This document shows, in pieces, positions 7,148 through 14,482 of a DNA stretch of 44,817 nucleotides. The translations under genes and the position numbers were made by a program. Below the pieces are notes generated by a model that did no database searches, was not told where the DNA came from, and saw only the letters and a program-made list of their open reading frames with translations. The stretch's first letter is position 1; each line of letters starts with the position of its first letter. Source of the DNA: Amycolatopsis acidicola (GTDB lineage Bacteria > Actinomycetota > Actinomycetes > Mycobacteriales > Pseudonocardiaceae); contig NZ_VMNW02000079.1 of the NCBI RefSeq assembly GCF_007713735.2, positions 1 to 44,817 of the forward strand. Reading direction: 5' to 3'.

Positions 7148-8145
7148 GACCCTTTTCCTACGTCAGCGCGCCGGACGTGCCCGCGGCGCTGCAGGCGGTG
7201 GCCGAGCCGGGCGCGAAGTTCCTCGGTGGCGGCACGAACCTCGTCGACCTGATGCGCCAGGACATCGAGCATCCCGGCACGGTCGTCGACATCACGCGCC
7301 TGCCGCTGACCGCCGTGGAAGAGCTGCCGGGCGGCGGGCTGAGGATCGGCGCGCTGGCCCGCAACAGCCAGGTCGCCGGGCATCCGCTGCTGCGCGCCCG
7401 CTATCCGATGCTGGCGCAGGCCATCCTCAACGGGGCTTCGGCGCAACTGCGGAACATGGCCACGATCGGCGGGAACCTGCTGCAGCGCACGCGCTGCCTG
7501 TATTTCTACGACCGCGCCGCCGCGTGCAACAAGCGTGAGCCGGGCGCGGGCTGCGCGGCCGCCGGCGGGTTCACCCGCAACCATGCCATCCTCGGCGTCA
7601 GCGAACACTGCTTCGCCGCCCACCCGTCCGATCTGTGTGTCGCGCTCGCCGCGCTGGACGCGACCGTCGAGGTGGAGAGCACGCGCGGGGTGCGCCGGAT
7701 CCCGATCGGCGAGTTCCACCGGCTGCCCGGCGACACCCCGCACGTGGAGACGACACTCGAGGCGGACGAGCTGATCACCGCCGTCGACCTGCCGCCGTTG
7801 CCCGTCGCCGCGAACTCCCGCTACCGCAAGGTCCGCGACCGCGCCTCCTACGCCTTCGCTCTGGTCTCCGTGGCAGCCGCGCTCCGGGTCTCCGAGGGAC
7901 GGGTCGCCGAGGGACGGGTCGCCGAGGTCCGGCTCGCGCTCGGCGGCGTCGCCACAAAGCCCTGGCGCGCAACGGAAGCCGAACGTGCGCTACTGGGCGC
8001 GTCCGCCACCGCCGAGTCCTTCGCGCATGCCGCGGACGCCGAACTCGCGACAGCCAGGCCGACACCGGACAACGCTTTCAAGATCGAGCTCACGCGCCGC
8101 ACGATCGTCGCGACGCTCGCCGGGCTCGGGAAGGACTCCGCATGA
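7144..8145 (+). CDS. paoB: PaoB-like FAD subunit with an extra [4Fe-4S] cluster
   Basis: A 333-residue FAD-binding subunit. The GGGTNLVDLM and NMATIGGNLLQRT segments bind FAD. The insertion running from RTRCLYFYDR through ACNKREPGAGC to SEHCFAAHPSD carries four Cys in the spacing of the PaoB/YagS family, where they hold a [4Fe-4S] cluster not found in ordinary xanthine dehydrogenases. This is what separates a PaoABC-type aldehyde oxidoreductase from xanthine or CO dehydrogenase. A short in-frame duplication (EGRVAEGRVAE) lies near residue 255. It overlaps both neighbours by four bases (ATGA). Confidence 0.9.
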   Translation: MRPFSYVSAPDVPAALQAVAEPGAKFLGGGTNLVDLMRQDIEHPGTVVDITRLPLTAVEELPGGGLRIGALARNSQVAGHPLLRARYPMLAQAILNGASAQLRNMATIGGNLLQRTRCLYFYDRAAACNKREPGAGCAAAGGFTRNHAILGVSEHCFAAHPSDLCVALAALDATVEVESTRGVRRIPIGEFHRLPGDTPHVETTLEADELITAVDLPPLPVAANSRYRKVRDRASYAFALVSVAAALRVSEGRVAEGRVAEVRLALGGVATKPWRATEAERALLGASATAESFAHAADAELATARPTPDNAFKIELTRRTIVATLAGLGKDSA

Positions 8146-10310
8146 CCGTGCTCGGCCTGCCCCTGGACCGCGTCGACAGCGGCCCCAAGACCACCGGCGC
8201 CGCGAAGTTCTCCGCCGAATACCCCTATCCCGGCCTGACGCACGCCGCGCTCGTGCACGCCACGATCAGCCGCGGCCGCATCACCGCCATCGACACCCGC
8301 GAGGCGGAAGCGCTGCCCGGGGTGGTCACGGTGCTGACGCACCACAACGCTCCCCCGCTGAAACCGCCGCAGAAGGTCAACCCGCTCAACCTGCCCTCGA
8401 TGGTGTCCGGCACCCAGGTCAACTACCTGCAGACCGACGAAGTGCACTGGGACGGCCAGCCGGTCGCCGTCGTCGTCGCGGAAACCCTCGACGCCGCAAG
8501 GGAAGCGGCGAACCTGGTTCGGGTCACGTACGAGCAGCGTGCATCCACTGTGGACTTCGAAACCGCCGCGCCCCATGCCCGGCAACAGAAGAACAGCCCG
8601 ATCTCGCAGGGCTTCGCCAAGAAGGGCCACGCGGAACGGGCGCTCACCGAAGCCCCCGTCTCCGTCGACCTCCGCTACACCACCCCCGTCTACAACCACA
8701 ATGCGCTGGAGCCGCACGCCACCACCGCGGTGTGGGAGGGCGACCGGCTCACCGTGCACGACGCGACGCAGACCCTCGACTGGTTCCGGCGCCACCTCGC
8801 CCGGCGGTTCGGCATCCCGCTCGCGAACGTGCGGGTCCTCGCGCCCTACGTGGGTGGCGGGTTCGGCGGCAAGGGCTCGATCTGGGCGGGCACGATCCTC
8901 GCCGCGCTCGCCGCGAGGGCCACGGGCAGGCCGGTGCGCCTGATGCTGACCCGCGAAGGCGTCTACCGCACCGTCGGCGGGCGCACGCCGTCGGTCCAGC
9001 GCGTCGCGCTCGGCGCGGGGACCGACGGCAGGCTCACCACGCTGATCCACACCAGCGTCGCGCGCGTCGGCCGCACCGGGGGCATTCCCGAGCAGATCAC
9101 CTCGCAGTCCCAGCACCTTTACGCGGCCGACAACATCCTGCTGCGCCAGCAGATCACCGAACTGGACCTGGTGCCCAACACGTCGATGCGCGCGCCCGGC
9201 GAGTCGATCGGGACCTTCGCGCTGGAGTCGGCCGTCGACGAGTTCGCGGGCACGCTCGGGATCGACCCCATCGAGTTCCGGCTGCGCAACGAACCCGCCG
9301 TGAACCCGTTGGACGGCAAGAAGTTCTCCCATCGGATGCTGCGCGAGGCCTACGAACTCGGCGCGGAGCGGTTCGGCTGGGCCTCGCGGACCCGGGAGCC
9401 GGGCTCGATGCGGGACGGGCGCTGGCTCGTCGGGATGGGCGTGGCGTCGGCCTATCACCCGGCCTGGCAGTTCACGGCGAACGTCACGCTGCGGCTGGCC
9501 GCGGACGGCACTGTGGTGCTGCGGTGCGGGTTCCAGGAGATGGGCATGGGCGGCGCCACCGCGCAGGCGCAGATCGTGGCCGACGCGCTGGGCGTGCCCT
9601 TCGACGCGGTCCACGTCGTATACGGCGACTCCGCGCTGCCGATCGCGCCGGGCGCGGGCGGGTCGATGCAGACGGCGAGCGTCGCCGGGAGCGTGCTGGC
9701 GGCCTGCGCGAAGCTGCGGCGCCGGTTGCGGGCGGGCGGAGGCGCGGATCTGCCGGATCTGGTGCGCCGCTCGGGACGGTCCTTTGTGGAGGTCGCGGTC
9801 GGCGCGGATTCCGGGATCGGCCGGATCCTGGGGCAGGCGAAGTTCTTCGCCAAGTTCTTCCTCGACAGCCGTCGCTGGGCGAAAGCGGCCGCGGGAGCGC
9901 ATTTCTGCGAGGTCCGGGTCGATCCGGACACCGCGGAGGTGCGGGTCTCGCGGTGGCTCGGGGTGTTCGACGTGGGCCGGGTGGTCAACGCGAAGACCAC
10001 CGCGAGCCAGCTGCGTGGCGGGATCGTGATGGGCATCGGGATGGCGCTGAGCGAGCACACCCTGGTGGACCCGCGCACCGGGCGGATCATGAATCCCGGG
10101 CTGGGCGACTATCACGTGCCCGTGCACGCCGACGTGCCGCCGATCGACGTGACCTGGCTCGGCGAGCCCGATCCGACGATGCCGCTCGGGGTGGTCGGGG
10201 TCGGTGAGGTCGGCATCACGGGCGTCGCGGCCGCGATCGCCAACGCCGTCCACCACGCGACCGGCAAGCGGATCCGCGACCTGCCGATCACCCTGGACAA
10301 GCTGCTCTAG
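8142..10310 (+). CDS. paoC: PaoC-like molybdenum-binding catalytic subunit
   Basis: A 722-residue catalytic subunit that holds the molybdopterin cofactor and hydroxylates aldehydes to acids. Cofactor-binding motifs are YVGGGFGGKGSIWAG near residue 240 and the GFQEMGMGGATAQAQ stretch near 465. The invariant catalytic Glu is in VGVGEVGITGVAAA near the C-terminus. It is of the shorter YagR/PaoC class rather than the roughly 770-residue xanthine dehydrogenase class. I see no XdhC/PaoD-type maturation gene or molybdopterin biosynthesis gene nearby, so maturation must be supplied elsewhere. The substrate (aromatic aldehydes in E. coli) is inferred. Confidence 0.9.
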   Translation: MTVLGLPLDRVDSGPKTTGAAKFSAEYPYPGLTHAALVHATISRGRITAIDTREAEALPGVVTVLTHHNAPPLKPPQKVNPLNLPSMVSGTQVNYLQTDEVHWDGQPVAVVVAETLDAAREAANLVRVTYEQRASTVDFETAAPHARQQKNSPISQGFAKKGHAERALTEAPVSVDLRYTTPVYNHNALEPHATTAVWEGDRLTVHDATQTLDWFRRHLARRFGIPLANVRVLAPYVGGGFGGKGSIWAGTILAALAARATGRPVRLMLTREGVYRTVGGRTPSVQRVALGAGTDGRLTTLIHTSVARVGRTGGIPEQITSQSQHLYAADNILLRQQITELDLVPNTSMRAPGESIGTFALESAVDEFAGTLGIDPIEFRLRNEPAVNPLDGKKFSHRMLREAYELGAERFGWASRTREPGSMRDGRWLVGMGVASAYHPAWQFTANVTLRLAADGTVVLRCGFQEMGMGGATAQAQIVADALGVPFDAVHVVYGDSALPIAPGAGGSMQTASVAGSVLAACAKLRRRLRAGGGADLPDLVRRSGRSFVEVAVGADSGIGRILGQAKFFAKFFLDSRRWAKAAAGAHFCEVRVDPDTAEVRVSRWLGVFDVGRVVNAKTTASQLRGGIVMGIGMALSEHTLVDPRTGRIMNPGLGDYHVPVHADVPPIDVTWLGEPDPTMPLGVVGVGEVGITGVAAAIANAVHHATGKRIRDLPITLDKLL

Positions 10311-10333
10311 GAAGTGTTTCGAATGTGGTTTGC

Positions 10334-10372
10334 GTGGCGGTGCGGGTAGGGGCCCCTCCCGTCACCCGCCAC
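10334..10372 (+). terminator. Imperfect hairpin after the pao-like operon
   Basis: GTGGCGG (10334-10340) pairs with CCGCCAC (10366-10372), and the centre AGGGGCCCCT (10348-10357) is a perfect palindrome. It lies 24 bases after the paoC stop. The remaining gap up to 10533 shows no gene. Confidence 0.6.
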
Positions 10373-10533
10373 CACCCTCAACAGACGCGCTCCGCGCGGC
10401 TCCACCGATTCAAACCCCGGCGGTGTCGATTGACGGCCCGCCGCAACCGGCTCCGCCGCTTATAAAACAGAACCTAGCCCCACGTCCGAAAACCGCGTGT
10501 ACCGGCCGGTTCCCGGCAGGTAGCGTCGCCGCC

Positions 10534-11424
10534 GTGACGACCACTCTGCCCACGACCCCGGCCAGCCGGTACCGCTGGAGCGCGCTCGCCGCGGTCGCGG
10601 TCACCGTGCTCGCCTGGGCCTCCGCCTTCGTGGCCATCCGCTACGTCGGCGCGTCCTTCCAGCCGGATTCCCTGGCACTGGGCCGGTTGGTGACCGGTTC
10701 GCTCGCGCTGGGCGTCTCGCTGCTGGTGAGCCGCCGCTGGGTCATGCCGAACGCCCGGGAGTGGGCGCTGATCATCCTTTGTGGACTGGCCTGGTTCGGC
10801 GTCTACAACGTGGCGCTCAACGCCGCCGAGCACCACGTCGACGCGGGCACCACGGCGATACTCGTGAACATCGGCCCGATCCTGATCGCGCTGCTCGCGG
10901 GATTGCTGCTGCGCGAAGGGTTCCCGCGCTGGCTGCTGATCGGCGCGGTGGTCGCGTTCGCCGGGGCCGTGCTGGTGGGGATGGCGACCAGCACCGGTTC
11001 CGCCGACCTCGCCGGGGTGCTGCTGTGCCTGACCGCGGCCGTCACCTACGCGATCGGCGTGCTGGCGCAGAAGCCCGTGCTGCGGCGGATCCCGGCGCTG
11101 CAGGTCACGTGGCTGGCGTGCACTGTCGCCGCCATCGCGTGCCTGCCGTTCGCACCCTCGCTGATCCACGACATCGCGGCCGCTCCGGTGCTGTCGACGG
11201 GCTGGCTGCTTTACCTCGGCGTGGTACCGACAGCGCTGGCGTTCAGCACCTGGGCGTATGCGCTGGCGCGGGTCAACGCCGGGCGGCTCGGGATCAGCAC
11301 GTACGCGGTACCACCGATCACCATCGCGCTCGGCGCGTTGTTCCTCGGCGAGGTGCCGCCGGTGGCCGCCCTCGTCGGCGGCGTGATCTGCCTGGCCGGG
11401 GTGGCCCTCTCGCGGCGGCGCTGA
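10534..11424 (+). CDS. EamA/DMT-family transporter
   Basis: A 296-residue inner-membrane protein with about ten hydrophobic helices in two EamA repeats, the layout of drug/metabolite exporters such as RhtA or YdcZ-type proteins. The first helix starts at SALAAVAVTVLAWASAFVAI, and the second repeat begins near residue 150 (AGVLLCLTAAVTYAIGVLAQK). The GTG at 10534 is chosen because it opens just before the first helix. It probably exports a small metabolite or amino acid; the substrate cannot be told. The next gene follows after 18 bases, so they may be co-transcribed. Confidence 0.85.
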   Translation: MTTTLPTTPASRYRWSALAAVAVTVLAWASAFVAIRYVGASFQPDSLALGRLVTGSLALGVSLLVSRRWVMPNAREWALIILCGLAWFGVYNVALNAAEHHVDAGTTAILVNIGPILIALLAGLLLREGFPRWLLIGAVVAFAGAVLVGMATSTGSADLAGVLLCLTAAVTYAIGVLAQKPVLRRIPALQVTWLACTVAAIACLPFAPSLIHDIAAAPVLSTGWLLYLGVVPTALAFSTWAYALARVNAGRLGISTYAVPPITIALGALFLGEVPPVAALVGGVICLAGVALSRRR

Positions 11425-11442
11425 CCTGGCACAATCGGCCGC

Positions 11443-11832
11443 ATGGCCAGGAAGAACACACCCTGCCCGTGCGGGCTCGGGAAGCCCTACGGCAGCTGCT
11501 GCGGCCGGCTGCACCGCGGCGAGGCCGTGGCCGCCACGCCGGAGGAGCTGATGCGCTCGCGGTACAGCGCGTTCGCGGTGGGCGACGCCGGATACCTGCG
11601 GGAGTCCTGGCACCCCAGCACCCGCCCGGCCACGATCGACCTCGACAGCCGGCCCGCGGAGTGGACCCGGCTGGAGATCCTGTCCACCTCCGGCGGCAGC
11701 GCCTTCCACACCGACGGCACCGTCGAATTCCGCGCGCATTACCGCGCCGATGGCGAGGAGCACGTGCACGCCGAGCACAGCACTTTCACCCGGGAAAACG
11801 GCCGCTGGTTCTACGTCAGCGAAACCAGGTAG
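11443..11832 (+). CDS. YchJ family protein with SEC-C zinc motif
   Basis: A 129-residue protein. The N-terminal PCPCGLGKPYGSCCGRLH is a SEC-C-like zinc site (CxC...CC), followed by the conserved MRSRYSAFAVGDAGYL helix of the YchJ family and a small NTF2-like alpha/beta fold with an FYVSE tail. Family length is normal. The biochemical role of YchJ proteins is not settled. The neighbours (exporter, glyoxalase-fold protein) give no clear hint. Confidence 0.88.
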   Translation: MARKNTPCPCGLGKPYGSCCGRLHRGEAVAATPEELMRSRYSAFAVGDAGYLRESWHPSTRPATIDLDSRPAEWTRLEILSTSGGSAFHTDGTVEFRAHYRADGEEHVHAEHSTFTRENGRWFYVSETR

Positions 11833-11865
11833 CGCGGTCCACCGCCCGGCGGCAGACTGGCGATC

Positions 11866-12300
11866 ATGGCTGAGTTCCCGTGGCTGCGCAACACCGTGCT
11901 CGACTGCACGGACGCCCGCGCGCTCGCGGAGTTTTACCGGCGGCTGTTGGGTTTCCGCTACCGCCCGGGCGACGAGCCGCCCGCCGAGGGCGAGCCCGAC
12001 CCGCAGGCGAAGCAGTGGCTGGTGCTGCGCAATCCGGCGGGCGGGCCCGGGCTCGCGTTCCAGCCCGTGGCGCGCCTGCCGGAGGTCACCTGGCCCGAAG
12101 GCCCGGTCCCGCAGCAGCTCCACCTCGATCTGACGGTCGAGACGGTGGCGGAATTGGATCAGCAGCACGAGCACGTCCTGGCGCTCGGCGCGCGGCTCCT
12201 GCTGGACCGCTCGGACGATCCCGAGGAGCCGCTGCGCGCGTACGCCGATCCGGCCGGTCACCCGTTCTGCATCTTCACCGCCCCGCCGCCGGCCTCCTGA
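11866..12300 (+). CDS. VOC (glyoxalase/bleomycin-resistance) superfamily protein
   Basis: A 144-residue protein with two beta-alpha-beta-beta-beta modules: the first from NTVLDCTDARALAEFYRRLLG, the second from QQLHLDLTVETVAELDQQHEHVLALGA to the tail YADPAGHPFCIF. These match the Glyoxalase_6 type of VOC proteins, which bind small ligands or a metal. The substrate is unknown. Its 3' end overlaps the convergent azoreductase gene by 43 bp, an unusually deep tail overlap. Confidence 0.85.
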   Translation: MAEFPWLRNTVLDCTDARALAEFYRRLLGFRYRPGDEPPAEGEPDPQAKQWLVLRNPAGGPGLAFQPVARLPEVTWPEGPVPQQLHLDLTVETVAELDQQHEHVLALGARLLLDRSDDPEEPLRAYADPAGHPFCIFTAPPPAS

Positions 12301-12956
12301 ACCACCCGGTCCGCCGCCGTCGCGTACGAGGCCGCCCCCAGATCCCGCAGCGCGTGCAGCTGCGGGATGTCCGCCGCGCGGGTCAGGTCGGCGTGGATGA
12401 ACGTGAAGTCCGTGACGCCGAGGTTCTCGAAGTACTTGCGCAGGAAGGGTTCCTGGAAGTCGAAGCCCTCGCGTGGGCTGCCGGGCCCGTATCCGCCTCC
12501 GCGCGCGGCGACGATCACCACGCGTGTCGCCGCGAGGAGGCTTTCGCCGGTGCCGGGGTCGGTGAACACGCCGGGGAACGTGATCCGGTCGATCCACGCC
12601 TTGAGCGCGGCCGGCACGCTGAAGTTGTACATGGGCGTGCCGATCAACACGGTCCCGGCCGCCAGCACCTCCTCCACCAGCGGGTCGGTCAGCGCCCATT
12701 CCCGTTCCTCGGCGGCGCTTTCGGCCAGTTCGGCGATCTTGCCGCGCGGCACGGTGCCGAGGCGTTCCACCCGGGTGCCGAGCGTCACGTAGGCCGGGTT
12801 CACCAGCGGCACCGGATCGGCCACCACGTCGCGGTAGCGGTAACCGGCGTCGCCGTGGTGCTCGCGCCAGGTCGCGGCGAAGCGCGCGGTCAGCTCGCGG
12901 CTGACCGACAGGCCCGCGGGCCCGGCGCTGGAGTCCACGTGCAGCAGGTTCGTCAT
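12258..12956 (-). CDS. azoR: FMN-dependent NADH-azoreductase
   Basis: A 232-residue flavodoxin-fold quinone/azo reductase. The phosphate-binding loop of FMN is in HVDSSAGPAGLSVSREL, and the family motif TPMYNFSVPAALKAWIDRITFPG near residue 105-125 is intact. These cytoplasmic enzymes reduce quinones and azo dyes by two-electron steps and protect against thiol or quinone stress. GGAAGGTGA precedes the ATG at 12956; an in-frame extension upstream lacks homology. It diverges from the ECF sigma gene with only 65 bp between starts, suggesting shared control. Confidence 0.9.
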   Translation of the reverse strand: MTNLLHVDSSAGPAGLSVSRELTARFAATWREHHGDAGYRYRDVVADPVPLVNPAYVTLGTRVERLGTVPRGKIAELAESAAEEREWALTDPLVEEVLAAGTVLIGTPMYNFSVPAALKAWIDRITFPGVFTDPGTGESLLAATRVVIVAARGGGYGPGSPREGFDFQEPFLRKYFENLGVTDFTFIHADLTRAADIPQLHALRDLGAASYATAADRVVQEAGGGAVKMQNG

Positions 12957-13021
12957 CGGGGTCACCTTCCTCGGTGGGGACACGTCAACGAGGTGACGGA
13001 CGACGGGCGGGAAAGGTGACC

Positions 13022-13891
13022 ATGGACGAGTTCGAAGCACACCGGGGCCGGTTGCGGGCGGTGGCCTACCGGATGCTGGGCTCCGCGGCGGAGGCCGAGG
13101 ACGCGGTGCAGGAGGCGTGGATCCGCTTCGACCGCACCGACACGACCGGGGTCGGGAACCTCGCGGGCTGGCTCACCACGGTCGTGTCCCGGATCTGCCT
13201 CGACCACCTCCGCGCCCGCGCCGCCCGCGCCGAGGAACCCTGGGCCGAACTGCCCGAACAGGTGTGGGAAAGCGACCCGGAACAGGAAGCCGTGCTCGTC
13301 GACGCGGTCGGCCGGGCGTTGCTCGTCGTACTCGACGCCCTCTCCCCCCACGAGCGCGTCGCGTTCGTACTGCACGACCTGTTCGCGGTGCCGTTCGACG
13401 AAATCGCCCCCGTCGTCGACCGGTCCGTGGTGGCGACGAAGAAACTCGCCAGCCGCGCCCGCCACCGCATCCAGGGCACGCCGACCGTGTCCCGCGCCGA
13501 ACGGGAACGCCAGCGCGCGGTGGTCGAGGCGTTCCTCGCCGCGTCGCGCACCGGCGACCTCGACGGCTTGCTGGCCGTGCTGGCCCCCGACGTGGTGCGC
13601 CGCGCCGACGCCTCCGCCCTGCCGCCGGGCCGGGCCACCGTCGCGCGCGGTTCGGACATCGTCGCGCGCGAGACGGCCGGCTTCGGGCGCCGCTCCCGCT
13701 TCGCCGCCACCGCCATGATCGACGGACGCGTCGGCGCCGTGGTCGCCCCGTTCGGAAAACTGCTGATAGCGCTTTCTGTAACGGTCGAGGAAGACCGCAT
13801 CACGGGCTACGAAGTGATCTCCGAACCGGCCCGGCTCCGCGCCCTGAAGATCACGGTTTTCGACGATTTTCCCTTGTCACCACCGAAATAG
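13022..13891 (+). CDS. sigJ: ECF41/SigJ-like RNA polymerase sigma factor with SnoaL-like tail
   Basis: A 289-residue ECF sigma factor. Region 2 spans about residues 5-70 (YRMLGSAAEAEDAVQEAWIRF). Region 4 is near 110-165 with the helix-turn-helix FDEIAPVVDRSVVATKKLASRARHRI. A C-terminal SnoaL-like domain (about 170-280) replaces a separate anti-sigma factor, as in the ECF41 group. Two motifs usual in that group look changed: the DGGG region reads RRADASALPPG, and the NPDKL motif near the end reads SEPARL. The divergent azoreductase is a likely target. Assignment to SigJ is by similarity of layout only. Confidence 0.85.
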   Translation: MDEFEAHRGRLRAVAYRMLGSAAEAEDAVQEAWIRFDRTDTTGVGNLAGWLTTVVSRICLDHLRARAARAEEPWAELPEQVWESDPEQEAVLVDAVGRALLVVLDALSPHERVAFVLHDLFAVPFDEIAPVVDRSVVATKKLASRARHRIQGTPTVSRAERERQRAVVEAFLAASRTGDLDGLLAVLAPDVVRRADASALPPGRATVARGSDIVARETAGFGRRSRFAATAMIDGRVGAVVAPFGKLLIALSVTVEEDRITGYEVISEPARLRALKITVFDDFPLSPPK

Positions 13892-13904
13892 GCCGCTAGG
13901 CCAT

Positions 13905-13922
13905 CCGGCCGTATCGGGCCGG
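13905..13922 (+). terminator. Weak hairpin after the sigma factor
   Basis: CCGGCC-GTATCG-GGCCGG, followed by CTTTCCTT, 14 bases after the sigma-factor stop codon. Confidence 0.45.
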
Positions 13923-13928
13923 CTTTCC

Positions 13929-13959
13929 TTGACACCGCGGCAGTGGTTGGCGTCACACT
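13929..13959 (+). promoter_or_regulatory. Possible vegetative promoter
   Basis: A consensus -35 TTGACA at 13929-13934 is followed after 18-19 bases by a poor -10 (TCACAC/CACACT), about 30 bases before the small Cys/His protein gene. Confidence 0.35.
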
Positions 13960-13989
13960 GGCCCGGTCGGAGATCGAGGAGGCTTGCCG

Positions 13990-14433
13990 ATGGTGCGGCT
14001 CGACGGTTTCGGGTGTTCCTACTGCGGGCTGCCGGTCCGGTTCAGCGGCGAACGGCGCCATCCCGGCCACGTCGTCATCGAGCACCTCTCCCCCGGCACC
14101 GACGCCGACGGGCTGCCCGATCTCCAGGTCCTGCACCGGTTCTGCGCGCACGTCATGCGCGGCGGCGCGGCCACCGGCGTCGTCCTGCGGCGGGCCTGGC
14201 TGGGCTGGGCCACCGGCGAGTACGAGGCCTGGCAACACGAAAAGCGTTACGGCACAAGACATTACCTCCGTCTCGGGGTACACACCGGCGGCACCCTGTT
14301 CCTCAAACACTGGCGCGTCCGCAAGATGCGCTGCGCCGCCTACGCCTGCCGCTACTACACGGCCACACGCCGCCCGGGCGCGCCATGGCGCGCCGGCTCG
14401 AAATCGCGGAAGGGCTACCTCGGCGTCACCTAG
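13990..14433 (+). CDS. Unrecognised basic protein with Cys/His cluster, possibly HNH-like
   Basis: A 147-residue basic protein. It has an N-terminal CSYCG knuckle, then HPGHVVIEHLSPGTDADG and LQVLHRFCAH. The CxxC...H...H...CxH arrangement resembles an HNH-type zinc-bound nuclease core, but the final CxxC is missing, so this is only a suggestion. The C-terminal third is rich in Arg, Lys and Tyr (KHWRVRKMRCAAYACRYY), which would suit nucleic-acid binding. GAGGAGG at 13976-13982 is seven bases before the ATG and sets the start. It sits 49 bases ahead of the EtfD-like gene. No function is assigned. Confidence 0.7.
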   Translation: MVRLDGFGCSYCGLPVRFSGERRHPGHVVIEHLSPGTDADGLPDLQVLHRFCAHVMRGGAATGVVLRRAWLGWATGEYEAWQHEKRYGTRHYLRLGVHTGGTLFLKHWRVRKMRCAAYACRYYTATRRPGAPWRAGSKSRKGYLGVT

Positions 14434-14482
14434 CCCACGAGCGGACCCGCGAGGAAGACGTACCCGAGTTTGCGGAGGACAC

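Noticed and set aside
7848..10256. 802-codon minus-strand open frame opposite the pao-like genes
   Set aside because: Antisense shadow of a well-conserved molybdenum subunit; Arg/His/Pro-rich and without domains.
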